This document shows, piece after piece, positions 56,133 to 63,341 of a DNA stretch of 64,000 bases. Position numbers and translations under genes: made by a program. The notes under the pieces are model-generated. The model saw nothing but the letters and a program-made list of their open reading frames with translations, was not told the DNA's origin and did no database searches. The first letter of the stretch is position 1, and each line of letters opens with the position of its first letter. Origin of the DNA: Pseudodesulfovibrio sp. JC047 (GTDB taxonomy: Bacteria > Desulfobacterota > Desulfovibrionia > Desulfovibrionales > Desulfovibrionaceae); contig NZ_WUEH01000008.1 of assembly GCF_010468615.1 (NCBI RefSeq), positions 96,377-160,376 on the forward strand, written 5' to 3'.

Positions 56133-56782
56133 ACCCTCACCCTCCCCGGCTCCGGCAGCGTGCCGAACTGCCCGGTATTGACCTGCTTGGCCTTGCGCTG
56201 CGGCTCGATCCGAAATGACAGATACCGCTCGCAGGCATCCACGGACCGCCAGCCCCCAGCCGAAGCCGTGACCCGCAAAGCGTCTTCCTTGCCCATGGCC
56301 AGAACAGCCTCATAGGTGTTGTTCGCAAAGGTCTTGCGCATGGAGTGCGTCCCAATCTTGCCGTCCATGCCCAGGCCCCGCGCCGTGCTGCGAATGATCT
56401 GCCACGCCCGTACCCGGCTGATGGCCTTGTTCCGCCCCTGCCTGGACCGGAAAAGCATGGTCCCATCCGAGTAAAGCCCATCCAGGCGCAACGCCTTGAC
56501 CTGCGCACCAATGGCCGCCTTGTCGTCTTCGCCAAGCTCCACCTGCCGCACATGCCCGGTCTTGGGTTCGGTGATGATAATCCAATCCAGCACCTCACCG
56601 TCCTGAAACACGTCCCGCACCCGCAGGCCCAACATCTCGGAAACCCGGAACCCGCAGGACACGCCGAGCACGAACAGACAGATATCCCGGAATCGCTCCT
56701 GCCTACAAAATGTCTCGGCTATCGAAATCACCTCAGCCCCGCTCAATGGGCGGCAACCCTGCATTGGATTGGTCTGTAACAT
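56129..56782 (-). CDS. Cre-like tyrosine recombinase, catalytic domain only
   Basis: 217 residues. Catalytic residues: R46 (CGFRVSEM), K74 (TEPKTGHVRQ), H146 and R149 (GTHSMRKTF), W178 (GGWRSVD) and nucleophile Y187 (CERYLSF). The W-to-Y spacing of nine equals Cre, and W replaces the usual second His. No N-terminal core-binding domain fits before residue 10, so it resembles a FimB-type small recombinase more than a phage integrase. Upstream 150 bases hold a GGTGCG/CGCACC hairpin near 56820. Confidence 0.85.
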   Translation of the reverse strand: MLQTNPMQGCRPLSGAEVISIAETFCRQERFRDICLFVLGVSCGFRVSEMLGLRVRDVFQDGEVLDWIIITEPKTGHVRQVELGEDDKAAIGAQVKALRLDGLYSDGTMLFRSRQGRNKAISRVRAWQIIRSTARGLGMDGKIGTHSMRKTFANNTYEAVLAMGKEDALRVTASAGGWRSVDACERYLSFRIEPQRKAKQVNTGQFGTLPEPGRVRV

Positions 56783-56933
56783 GCTGTTTCCTGTGTCATT
56801 TTTTACAATGTCCTCGGTGCGGATAAACCTCGCACCCTCTTTTCAGGCTCCAAACGGATTTTTTCAGACGCCCGAACCACTCCCGAAACCATGCCCCACC
56901 TGCCTCAAAGAGGCACAGGCATTCCCTCGGGCT

Positions 56934-57134
56934 TCAAATTGGGTCAGATTGTGAAACCAATCCATCTTGAAGGCTCGCTTCCCTCCGCTCAAAAGCAATG
57001 TTTGCCATGGTTTTAAAAAAAGTTTCAGACGAAGCGGATTCCACATCAGCAACAACATAAACCTTGCCGTTAGATAAAATTTCCTTGACCACTCTGAGCC
57101 GTTGCCCATCTTGCACTTTAGTATAAATTCGCAT
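56934..57134 (-). CDS. Hypothetical phage protein
   Basis: 66 residues, MRIYTKVQDGQRLRVVKEIL then SNGKVYVVADVESASSETFF. GGAGGCGGCATAGCT lies before the ATG. Function unknown, maybe regulatory. It stops where a small unclear stretch (56783-56933) begins. Confidence 0.5.
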   Translation of the reverse strand: MRIYTKVQDGQRLRVVKEILSNGKVYVVADVESASSETFFKTMANIAFERREASLQDGLVSQSDPI

Positions 57135-57136
57135 AG

Positions 57137-57553
57137 CTATGCCGCCTCCTTGAGTCGCTCTGCTTCCAGAATTTTCACATCAAACCCGGTCAAACCGGAA
57201 CACATGGCCAGAAACCGACGAAACGTATTGCCCGAATTCAACACAGCCCTGTCACCGTGCAATATGCCCTCATGGGCACCGAGCAGGATACACCCACGCG
57301 TGTCCCCAACAACATTCCCGGCATGAAACAGGATGTGCGACCGCCCGGGAACATTGTTGACTTCAAACGTCCGGCCAAACCGAGGGGAGTCCACAATCCC
57401 GCATTCGTACTCACCAGCCGGGATACAGGAAATATTGACGGCATTGCCCTTGTCCATCGGTTCCAGAGTCGAGGCAAACGGCATTCCGTCAACCAGCATC
57501 ACACCAAACGTCCCGTCCTGGTCCTCGTCGTATCGAATAATCGTGACCTTCAT
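57137..57553 (-). CDS. DUF5675-family protein
   Basis: 138 residues from ATG 57553. Begins MKVTIIRYDEDQDGTFGVML, then TLEPMDKGNAVNISCIPAGE, SPRFGRTFEVNNVPGRSHIL and FHAGNVVGDTRGCILLGAH. The His and DTRGC resemble the L,D-transpeptidase (YkuD) signature with Cys, so it may act on peptidoglycan. It overlaps the next gene by 4 bases (ATGA). A lysis role is inference. Confidence 0.75.
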   Translation of the reverse strand: MKVTIIRYDEDQDGTFGVMLVDGMPFASTLEPMDKGNAVNISCIPAGEYECGIVDSPRFGRTFEVNNVPGRSHILFHAGNVVGDTRGCILLGAHEGILHGDRAVLNSGNTFRRFLAMCSGLTGFDVKILEAERLKEAA

Positions 57554-57987
57554 GCCATTTCTCCACTGCAATTCGTTGTTTTTCGCGATAACCGCGACTC
57601 ATTGTGCGCCTGCCGATTGGCCTCACGCATCCGCGCCATGGGGTCCATGCCCGGATTGATCCGCATCAGCTCCCGCAACTTCAGACACACCGGCCCTTCC
57701 TCGCCAGACCGCTGAGGCATGGCCGCATCAGCCGGACCGCACTGCGTTTCCTTCCACTGAAAATGCAAGGCCTTGAGCTTCTTCGCCCAATTCCGTGGCG
57801 GCGCATCCATGTCCCGCACCTGCGCCAAGATGTAATCCCATGCTTCAAACGGGATGTACTGGCACTGCTCCCACACGTCTTCCTTGAACGTTTTCTTGGG
57901 CGTCTCCCGGCCAAAAGCACGCCACATGAGTGTCCATACCCGCGAAAATTCGTTCCACTTTTGCATGATTATTTCTGATTCAGTCAT
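57550..57987 (-). CDS. Hypothetical protein adjacent to the replication gene
   Basis: 145 residues, MTESEIIMQKWNEFSRVWTL, VWEQCQYIPFEAWDYILAQV and DAPPRNWAKKLKALHFQWKE: a helical protein with many Trp. In phages a gene at this place often codes for a helicase loader or replication partner, which fits the 3-base gap to the replication protein; no motif supports it. Confidence 0.6.
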   Translation of the reverse strand: MTESEIIMQKWNEFSRVWTLMWRAFGRETPKKTFKEDVWEQCQYIPFEAWDYILAQVRDMDAPPRNWAKKLKALHFQWKETQCGPADAAMPQRSGEEGPVCLKLRELMRINPGMDPMARMREANRQAHNESRLSRKTTNCSGEMA

Positions 57988-57990
57988 GCG

Positions 57991-58788
57991 TCATCTCCTG
58001 AGTTCCGGCGGCAGTTCGTCATCGCCGCCATTGATGCCGTCAATTTCATCCTCCCACCGCCCCTGATTAAGCCAGGTGCCGGGATTCGGAAAATAGTGCT
58101 GCCCGTCATTACCCCGAAAATGATCTGCTTCAAGCTGTGCTTTCAGCGCGTCGATAATCGTCAGCGCGTCCACGCCCTTGATCTTTTTCCAGCACTTGAA
58201 CGCATACGCCTTGGCAACTTTTTTCGGGTATTCGATCCAAAACGCTTCAAAGGCCTTCGTGTACCCACTCCCCCCCTGGGGGGATTTAGGGGGGTTCTTC
58301 TTCTTAGCCTTCTTATTATTCTTATCATTCTTGTTCTGTTGCCCGGTGGTTGCCCGGCGGTTGCCCGGCGGTTGCCCGGCGGTTGTCTTATTGGTTGCCC
58401 GTCCTGCTTCATCATCGGACTGATAAAGTCCCCAATTCAAGACAGTTATGAGAGAAAAACGGTTGCCCACATTCTCTACGGAAATGAACTGGTCAGGCTT
58501 GTTGGTCAAGACCTTCAACATCCGGTGCAATTTTTGTCGACTCACCCCAAGGCTGACGCACCAATCCGTCATGACAACGGCAAATGATCCGCTCGGAATA
58601 ACCTCACCCCGAAACGGCAATGGCTTGTGATTCACCTTGACCAATATGGAATGGATAAGCCCACGGTACTCAAGTCCCCTGCTCCATGAAATGGAGTCTG
58701 TGACCTTGCGCCACGCCTTGTAATATCCCCGATGCACCGGCGTTACCCACGAACCTTTTTTCGAAACGTCCGGAGAAATTCCGCCCAC
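57991..58788 (-). CDS. Phage replication initiation protein
   Basis: 265 residues. N-terminal part: KAWRKVTDSISWSRGLEYRG and GSFAVVMTDWCVSLGVSRQK, a winged-helix-like domain; then a low-complexity Gly-Asn-Lys linker, and the C-terminus AYAFKCWKKIKGVDALTIID to FPNPGTWLNQGRWEDEID, typical of phage replication proteins that load DnaB. The linker DNA contains four 11-bp repeats. The start GTG 58788 overlaps the upstream ORF by 46 bases. Confidence 0.75.
   Translation of the reverse strand: MGGISPDVSKKGSWVTPVHRGYYKAWRKVTDSISWSRGLEYRGLIHSILVKVNHKPLPFRGEVIPSGSFAVVMTDWCVSLGVSRQKLHRMLKVLTNKPDQFISVENVGNRFSLITVLNWGLYQSDDEAGRATNKTTAGQPPGNRRATTGQQNKNDKNNKKAKKKNPPKSPQGGSGYTKAFEAFWIEYPKKVAKAYAFKCWKKIKGVDALTIIDALKAQLEADHFRGNDGQHYFPNPGTWLNQGRWEDEIDGINGGDDELPPELRR
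58339..58382. repeat. Four tandem 11-bp repeats inside the replication gene
   Basis: Units TTGCCCGGTGG, TTGCCCGGCGG (x3) at 58339-58349, 58350-58360, 58361-58371, 58372-58382, with a partial TTGCCCG near 58394. The unit is not a multiple of three, so the repeat is at DNA level rather than protein level. Iterons within the initiator gene are known in lambda, so this is a candidate origin. Confidence 0.75.
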
Positions 58789-59366
58789 ACCCCGCGCCGT
58801 TTTTTGCGATCCACAACCCGCCCGACCACATCATCCGCAGAGCAGACCGGCCCACCGCATTTGAACCGCACCCGACCGCTGCCGAATTCGGTGTATTCCG
58901 CCTGATACCGGACACCGAAAGCCAATGCCTGCTGAACCACATGTTCAAGATGCGCATGAATCAACGCCGGCGGCTTGTTTTCGATGGCGGCCTGTACCAC
59001 ATCGGACACGGCCCGAGACAGGGCTTGAGACGCAAGACTGGCACTCATATCAACGAGATCAGGGACATCACGCGCCAAGCGAATTGGCACCCCCTGTCCA
59101 GCCAGATGCGTCACGAGAATACGCGCCGCGTCCACTGCCGCGTCACGTGCCGCCGGGCTCCCCTCGTCCACCAGCTTGTCGCAAACCATCATCACATGCT
59201 TGAGCGGTCCGTGCTGCGCTTCTTCCACGCCCGGCACCCTGGCCCACCGATACGCCTGCCCTTTGGACTTTTTCCCGCAAACATCTCCCACAAGGTTGGC
59301 ACCAAGTAGGTCGTTTGCATCCCTCTGCCACTCGTGCGGATGCACGGGAATGGTTTTTTTGCACAT
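58743..59366 (-). CDS. Hypothetical early phage protein
   Basis: 207 residues from ATG 59366. MCKKTIPVHPHEWQRDANDL, AARDAAVDAARILVTHLAGQ then LIHAHLEHVVQQALAFGVRY. Contains FKCGGPVCSADDV with possible metal Cys. The start uses GAGGGG upstream; longer in-frame forms start at 59405 and 59384. First gene of the leftward arm after cro-like. Function unknown. Confidence 0.6.
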   Translation of the reverse strand: MCKKTIPVHPHEWQRDANDLLGANLVGDVCGKKSKGQAYRWARVPGVEEAQHGPLKHVMMVCDKLVDEGSPAARDAAVDAARILVTHLAGQGVPIRLARDVPDLVDMSASLASQALSRAVSDVVQAAIENKPPALIHAHLEHVVQQALAFGVRYQAEYTEFGSGRVRFKCGGPVCSADDVVGRVVDRKKRRGVWAEFLRTFRKKVRG

Positions 59367-59380
59367 GTCATTCCCCTCAC

Positions 59381-59587
59381 TCATTTTCGAGATTGTGTTG
59401 TACAATTCTCCGTAGCCCGGTCAGGCTGGATAAGATGTAAAGCAAGTTTCCGAGTGACCGGAGGCAAAACACCACGCTCGCGGATACGACGATATGATCG
59501 AGCTGTCCTGTATCCCAACTTACCAGCCACACGAGAATGGTTACCAAACTTCAACAAAAGCCGTTCAAAAATTTCCGTATCAGTCAT
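59381..59587 (-). CDS. Cro-like early repressor
   Basis: 68 residues. HTH in FGNHSRVAGKLGYRTARSYR then RIRERGVLPPVTRKLALHLI, resembling YdaS/Cro small DNA-binding proteins. Divergent from the rightward repressor. ATG (59587) stands 6 bases after a -10 element so the mRNA probably has no leader. Confidence 0.75.
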   Translation of the reverse strand: MTDTEIFERLLLKFGNHSRVAGKLGYRTARSYRRIRERGVLPPVTRKLALHLIQPDRATENCTTQSRK

Positions 59588-59593
59588 GTCGCT

Positions 59594-59627
59594 AGATTAG
59601 GTCTTTTTGACCTGATTGGTCAAGGTC
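59594..59627. promoter_or_regulatory. Leftward early promoter overlapped by operator half-sites
   Basis: On the minus strand: TTGACC (59623-59618), 18 bases, TAATCT (59599-59594). Inside and across it lie AGGTC (59599-59603), GACCT (59609-59613), GGTC (59618-59621) and AGGTC (59623-59627) half-sites. They form overlapping inverted repeats, e.g. TTGACC/GGTCAA and AGGTC/GACCT. A similar site is at 61.3 kb. Confidence 0.75.
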
Positions 59628-59636
59628 AGTTACGCC

Positions 59637-59978
59637 ATGGACAAAAAAACAAAAAAACATTCAATTATTCATATGGTAAAAGATCAATATGAAGTAGCCA
59701 CAAAACTCGGGAACTTGCTCGTTGAACGCATTGCGCGAAAACAAGAGCAACTCGGATTGTCAGATCAAAAATTAGGGGATTTGGCTTTTACGTATGTGAC
59801 TGACCGTCAAAAAAAGGTAAACAACCTGAAACATGGCAAAAGGCAATTAACCATGGCTGACTATTATCTGCTTTGCCAAGCCGTTGGCCTGCAACCAGAC
59901 AGAGTACTCAGTCTTGTTTTGGATGATCTTGAAGACGCAAAAATCCAGACGGATATTTCAAAGGAATCTGTAGCCTGA
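59637..59978 (+). CDS. Phage repressor (XRE-type helix-turn-helix)
   Basis: 113 residues from ATG 59637. Helical HTH region QLGLSDQKLGDLAFTYVTDR then KKVNNLKHGKRQLTMADYYL. Divergent to cro. Short, lacking a LexA-like autoprotease domain, so induction does not follow the RecA-cleavage pathway by domain content. Start uncertain: TTG 59616 lies inside the operator; rejected. Confidence 0.75.
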   Translation: MDKKTKKHSIIHMVKDQYEVATKLGNLLVERIARKQEQLGLSDQKLGDLAFTYVTDRQKKVNNLKHGKRQLTMADYYLLCQAVGLQPDRVLSLVLDDLEDAKIQTDISKESVA

Positions 59979-59987
59979 CACTTATTC

Positions 59988-60010
59988 GCGGGGGGCGATC
60001 GGGTCCCCGC
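59988..60010 (+). terminator. Hairpin after the repressor gene
   Basis: GCGGGG (59988-59993) pairs with CCCCGC (60005-60010), 11-base loop. Without T-run, but followed by a second hairpin at 60033. Confidence 0.5.
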
Positions 60011-60032
60011 CAAACCGCAACCACCTATGATC

Positions 60033-60067
60033 CGGCTCGGCACACATGGCTCAAGCCGATTTTTTTT
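60033..60067 (+). terminator. Weak terminator before the second HTH gene
   Basis: CGGCT (60033-60037) pairs with AGCCG (60054-60058) followed by eight T (60060-60067). A short 5-bp stem with a long loop; the T-run makes termination plausible. Confidence 0.5.
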
Positions 60068-60094
60068 GACCAATAAAATCGCTCTAACGATAAA
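60066..60094 (+). promoter_or_regulatory. Candidate promoter of the second HTH gene
   Basis: TTGACC (60066-60071), exactly 17 bases, GATAAA (60089-60094), about 30 bases before the ATG. It begins in the T-run of the previous terminator. Confidence 0.55.
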
Positions 60095-60127
60095 AACACC
60101 ACAAAGCTTATAGCCTTGCAATAAAAC

Positions 60128-60436
60128 ATGCCAAAAATAGAATTCGAAAGATATTTTATCAACGCCAGTATCAAATTGGCAATCGAGCAAGGCATGAATC
60201 ACACACAATTTGCCAAACATATTTATGGTGACAGCGCGACCTCGGCCACGCGGTGGAGAATGATGCGTAATGGAGACAAAGGAATATATCCAAAGGTTTC
60301 ACTCTCTTTTGCAAGGGACATTGCAAAAGCCTTGAACACAGACTTACCAAGCCTCATCTTTCGCGTTGACCAACAATACCAATTGAATACACGACAAGAT
60401 GAAAAGGACATTCTGTCTGCCCCCATCACTCCATAG
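60128..60436 (+). CDS. Second HTH protein of the immunity region
   Basis: 102 residues. FERYFINASIKLAIEQGMNH and TQFAKHIYGDSATSATRWRM are an XRE-like HTH start, then SFARDIAKALNTDLPSLIFR. May regulate the lipoprotein gene that follows after 11 bases, or be a co-repressor. Not proven. Confidence 0.7.
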   Translation: MPKIEFERYFINASIKLAIEQGMNHTQFAKHIYGDSATSATRWRMMRNGDKGIYPKVSLSFARDIAKALNTDLPSLIFRVDQQYQLNTRQDEKDILSAPITP

Positions 60437-60447
60437 GAAACAAAAAA

Positions 60448-61260
60448 ATGCCGTCACTCGGACAAACAAAACGCCCCACTCTTGCCATTACTCTACTCCT
60501 CTGCATCCTCTCTGCCTGCACTCCAAAGCACCCAACAAACCTACAGGAATGGGATACCCTTGTTCGCAAAACAGTCAAGGCCTGTATGAATGGCGATCAA
60601 AAAGCCTGTCGCCAGATCAAGGAGATTAGAAGACAATACGAAAAGGATTACCCTTGCCCATATACAAGACCCCCTAAGAATAGGGAGAAGATATTCATCG
60701 AGGCAGCACTTTCCTGCTTCAACGGCAACATCCCGGACAATTATGGCACGCTGATTCATGAGGCAGAAAAAAACAATTTCGGATTTTGCGATAAACAACG
60801 ATCAAGCTTTGCCACGACACTGAGATTTGCAAAAGGATCCGGACTTTACCTCGTCAAAAAATACGGAAAAAGTGCCCAGGAATACCAAAAAGCATTTGCT
60901 GAAATTGGCCCAGACAACAATATAGACAAAAACATTGGAATACCCTTTCTGGCATTCTATCCTGCCGCCTTAATCAAGGCTGGCGATATTCAATCCGCAA
61001 ACAATATCCTAAAAACCCCCATATTCACCCCGATTCAACAACTTGATGAACCTTTAATTCAGTCTCTTTTTGAAAGAGCTGAAGATATCTTTCCCAGCAT
61101 AGAGGCTGAGCAATACAGCATACCTGTCCTGATCGGAACGCTTCTTGTTGTTGAAACAAATGAAAACGGCAATCAATTAGTCAAACTTACCATGATAGAC
61201 GCCCTCAAAACCCTCGCCCCCTTCACACCGGTTCCGAAATTTATCTTGAAAGACAAGTAG
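60448..61260 (+). CDS. Predicted lipoprotein, lysogenic-conversion candidate
   Basis: 270 residues. Signal peptide with lipobox LSAC (Cys24) in TLAITLLLCILSACTPKHP. The mature part is helical with several Cys (KACMNGDQKACRQIKEIRRQ) and an alpha-alpha pattern like TPR/Sel1 repeats. Placed next to the repressor, it is likely expressed in the lysogen. No function is known. Confidence 0.75.
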   Translation: MPSLGQTKRPTLAITLLLCILSACTPKHPTNLQEWDTLVRKTVKACMNGDQKACRQIKEIRRQYEKDYPCPYTRPPKNREKIFIEAALSCFNGNIPDNYGTLIHEAEKNNFGFCDKQRSSFATTLRFAKGSGLYLVKKYGKSAQEYQKAFAEIGPDNNIDKNIGIPFLAFYPAALIKAGDIQSANNILKTPIFTPIQQLDEPLIQSLFERAEDIFPSIEAEQYSIPVLIGTLLVVETNENGNQLVKLTMIDALKTLAPFTPVPKFILKDK

Positions 61261-61301
61261 TCTCTCCCATTCCCTTCAATCCGAATTGACCGAGCTTTAT
61301 G

Positions 61302-61322
61302 CCTAGGTCTTTTTTTCCTAAT
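61302..61322. promoter_or_regulatory. Degenerate copy of the 21-bp operator
   Basis: Matches 17 of 21 bases of the operator at 61335-61355 in reverse-complement orientation. Core: CCTAGGTCTTTTTTTCC. Adjacent to the next entry; likely cooperative binding. Confidence 0.55.
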
Positions 61323-61328
61323 TTTATA

Positions 61329-61357
61329 TTGACGATTAGGTTAAAAAGACCTAATCT
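61329..61357 (+). promoter_or_regulatory. Rightward promoter with embedded 21-bp operator
   Basis: TTGACG (61329-61334), exactly 17 bases, TAATCT (61352-61357). The spacer (61335-61355) is the palindrome ATTAGGT-TAAAAAG-ACCTAAT. It copies the cro promoter design; two of 21 bases differ from 59596-59616 in reverse complement. Drives the right arm beyond 61.36 kb. Confidence 0.7.
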
Positions 61358-61464
61358 GTTTTTCAACAGGTCAACGAAAGCCACCTGCGCGGCCTCGGCC
61401 CGCGAACGGCCTTCACCCATCCGGCCTCGGCTGGAGCGCACGCATAGCGGCGTCATGGAAAGGG

Positions 61465-61641
61465 TTAAAACACCCAATGAAGAATGGCCCAGTAAACAGG
61501 CCAGATCGTGGCAAGAAATACATCCACTCCTGCGCAAAACAGCCAGGAAAGGAAGTTGCTGGTTTCATGCCAGTCCACCACAACGAGGTAAAAAAATGTG
61601 ATCGCATAGCCGATTGCATAAATAACAGCACCAGGATTCAT
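61465..61641 (-). CDS. Small two-helix membrane protein
   Basis: 58 residues from ATG 61641 (GAGG upstream). Two hydrophobic segments: PGAVIYAIGYAITFFYLVVV and FLSWLFCAGVDVFLATIW, then PVYWAILHWVF. It runs against the rightward transcription of its neighbours. May be an immunity or superinfection protein; unknown. Confidence 0.6.
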   Translation of the reverse strand: MNPGAVIYAIGYAITFFYLVVVDWHETSNFLSWLFCAGVDVFLATIWPVYWAILHWVF

Positions 61642-61774
61642 GGTGTACCTCAATTTGTTCTTTGACATAACGAGTTTAATCTAAAAACTCGTCAAGCGGA
61701 TTTGGTTCAAAATATTCGGGGAAAATAGATAGCTGCCTGAACTGAGAGATCAAAGGGAAAAAACGTTCCACGAA

Positions 61775-62434
61775 CTATTCCTTCGGGCTCCCGTCAGCAT
61801 TGCAATACATGGTAAATTCGAAAGAATCTCCAAGGGCTTTGGCCCGCATGAAGGCTTCACACGCTTCCTTGGGTTTATCATTGTTCATCAAAACGATTCC
61901 TTGGGCAGTCGCAACACGGGAATCGTCAGGGAAAGATTTTATTCCTGAAGCACAATTCTCTTCAGCTCCCCAAAGCCAGAGAGAACTGGAAGAAGCTTTG
62001 ATTTTATCAGCATCTTCGATACACAAGGCAGCCCTCTTCCATTCTGGTGACGCAAGTTTTTCCGCCCGCAAAGCATCTTCCTTATCCTTTTGAATACGCT
62101 TTTCGTTAGGACTCCCGTCAGCGTTGCAATATTCAAGGAAAGCTGAACTGTTGCCCATCGCCATGGCCAAAGCAAAATCCTTGCATGCAACATTTTTGAG
62201 ACCATACACCCAACGCATTTTTCCCATTGTAATTACAATGTCGGAATTTCCCGGGTCTGATTTAAGTGCCACATAACAATTTCCAAGACACGTCTCTACA
62301 TTATGCTTTGTGGGTTCAAACATGCCACTTTCGAGAAAGATTAAATCATCAAAACAAAGATCAATTTTATCTTCCCGACTCGCACACCCCACGCACAAGC
62401 ACAGCATGAGCAGCAACAACACTATTTTTCGCAT
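61775..62434 (-). CDS. Predicted lipoprotein made of two repeats, leftward cargo gene
   Basis: 219 residues from ATG 62434 (AAGGAC upstream). Signal peptide MRKIVLLLLMLCLCVGC with Cys17. Two halves are clear: residues 47-111 and 157-219 align, each ending with YCNADGSP (102-109 and 210-217). Helical, TPR/Sel1-like. The opposite direction to neighbours marks it as a transcriptionally independent insert. Upstream Met73-longer form (62650) rejected. Confidence 0.7.
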   Translation of the reverse strand: MRKIVLLLLMLCLCVGCASREDKIDLCFDDLIFLESGMFEPTKHNVETCLGNCYVALKSDPGNSDIVITMGKMRWVYGLKNVACKDFALAMAMGNSSAFLEYCNADGSPNEKRIQKDKEDALRAEKLASPEWKRAALCIEDADKIKASSSSLWLWGAEENCASGIKSFPDDSRVATAQGIVLMNNDKPKEACEAFMRAKALGDSFEFTMYCNADGSPKE

Positions 62435-62588
62435 CGGTGAAGTCCTTTTTGCACGGTTGAAAAAACAACCGTTACGCCTTCGCTGATATTTATTCAACAT
62501 CCTGCACCCACCCCCGGAAATGCAGGATGTGTCCAACGGCCCGGGGCGTCCATCCCTGTTCGTCCCGGGCCAAAAGGAGAGTGAAATC

Positions 62589-63059
62589 ATGGCAACGTGC
62601 AAACATAAACCGTGCGCCGTCCTCCCCAAGTTCAAGGGGAAAAGCGGCACACAAAAGACCTCTTTCTATCCCGCAGAATTGTGGGAAGAAGACCACGGAG
62701 GCAAACCGGGATTGTACCGGGTGATGATCGGCGAGAAATGGCACACCCGGCCCGGAGAATCCGTCAGTTTTTTCACCGTGCAAGGGATTGGTCGGCTTAT
62801 CCTCCACCACCTGTCCAAGGGATTGGACGTCGAGCAAAAGCAGCCCGGCGTCCTCCCCGACATCCCGGTCCGCACCCCTGTGAGCTATTGGCCACACGAC
62901 GAAACGCAGCCAACGGCCAGCTACACCAAGACAGCTCCCTTCCGTGATTCTCATGGAGAATGGCGAGTCTGGATATATTACAAGGATAATCCGATTCTTC
63001 TGGCTGACCTCAACTATCGCGAAGACACACGCATGGAGACACACGATGACGAAAAATGA
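62589..63059 (+). CDS. Hypothetical phage early protein
   Basis: 156 residues from ATG 62589, AGGAG upstream. CKHKPCAVLPKFKGKSGTQK, GKPGLYRVMIGEKWHTRPGE, SVSFFTVQGIGRLILHHLSK. No known domain. It begins the rightward early group, separated by 154 bases from the divergent lipoprotein. Confidence 0.65.
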   Translation: MATCKHKPCAVLPKFKGKSGTQKTSFYPAELWEEDHGGKPGLYRVMIGEKWHTRPGESVSFFTVQGIGRLILHHLSKGLDVEQKQPGVLPDIPVRTPVSYWPHDETQPTASYTKTAPFRDSHGEWRVWIYYKDNPILLADLNYREDTRMETHDDEK

Positions 63060-63225
63060 AGTCCTCAGAAAGCAAGGCAAGACAGCTCTTGAAAACGCCA
63101 TCCGTAAAGAGGCTCTGCGCCACACGGTCCACTATGGACTCAGCGCGGACGACATCAACGATGCGGCCTGCACAGTCGCCCGGGAAACCGAGGCGTACTC
63201 CGAAGCGGCAGAAGAAAAGGACTAG
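63046..63225 (+). CDS. Hypothetical small protein
   Basis: 59 residues from ATG 63046, overlapping the previous stop by 14 bases, GGAGACACACG upstream. MTKNEVLRKQGKTALENAIR then KEALRHTVHYGLSADDINDA; acidic tail. Function unknown. Confidence 0.6.
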   Translation: MTKNEVLRKQGKTALENAIRKEALRHTVHYGLSADDINDAACTVARETEAYSEAAEEKD

Positions 63226-63233
63226 CCACACAT

Positions 63234-63316
63234 TTCGGGGATGGTCCCCGAACCAACGGGCCGGGGCCGCACCGTGCGGCAGGGCGAATATTGTGAGCCT
63301 GTTAGGCCCGGCCCGT
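63234..63316 (+). other. Structured RNA element with several stems
   Basis: TTCGGGGA (63234-63241) pairs with TCCCCGAA (63245-63252), loop TGG. Then ACGGGCCGGG (63256-63265) pairs with CCCGGCCCGT (63307-63316), enclosing GCCGCA (63266-63271)/TGCGGC (63275-63280) and a weak second inner stem. Lies between two small genes; leader or riboregulator is possible. Confidence 0.55.
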
Positions 63317-63341
63317 CACAAATTTCTAGGAGTTTTGCGAC

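Noticed and set aside
56864..57109. 81-residue leftward frame
   Set aside because: Overlaps the 66-residue gene with a good ribosome site at 57134 and lacks one itself.
59616..59636. TTG start for the repressor
   Set aside because: It lies inside the operator; the ATG at 59637 fits better.
61299..61601. 100-residue rightward frame downstream of the 61.3 kb promoter
   Set aside because: Overlaps the small membrane gene antisense, has no ribosome site, and contains low-quality Arg/Ser-rich sequence.
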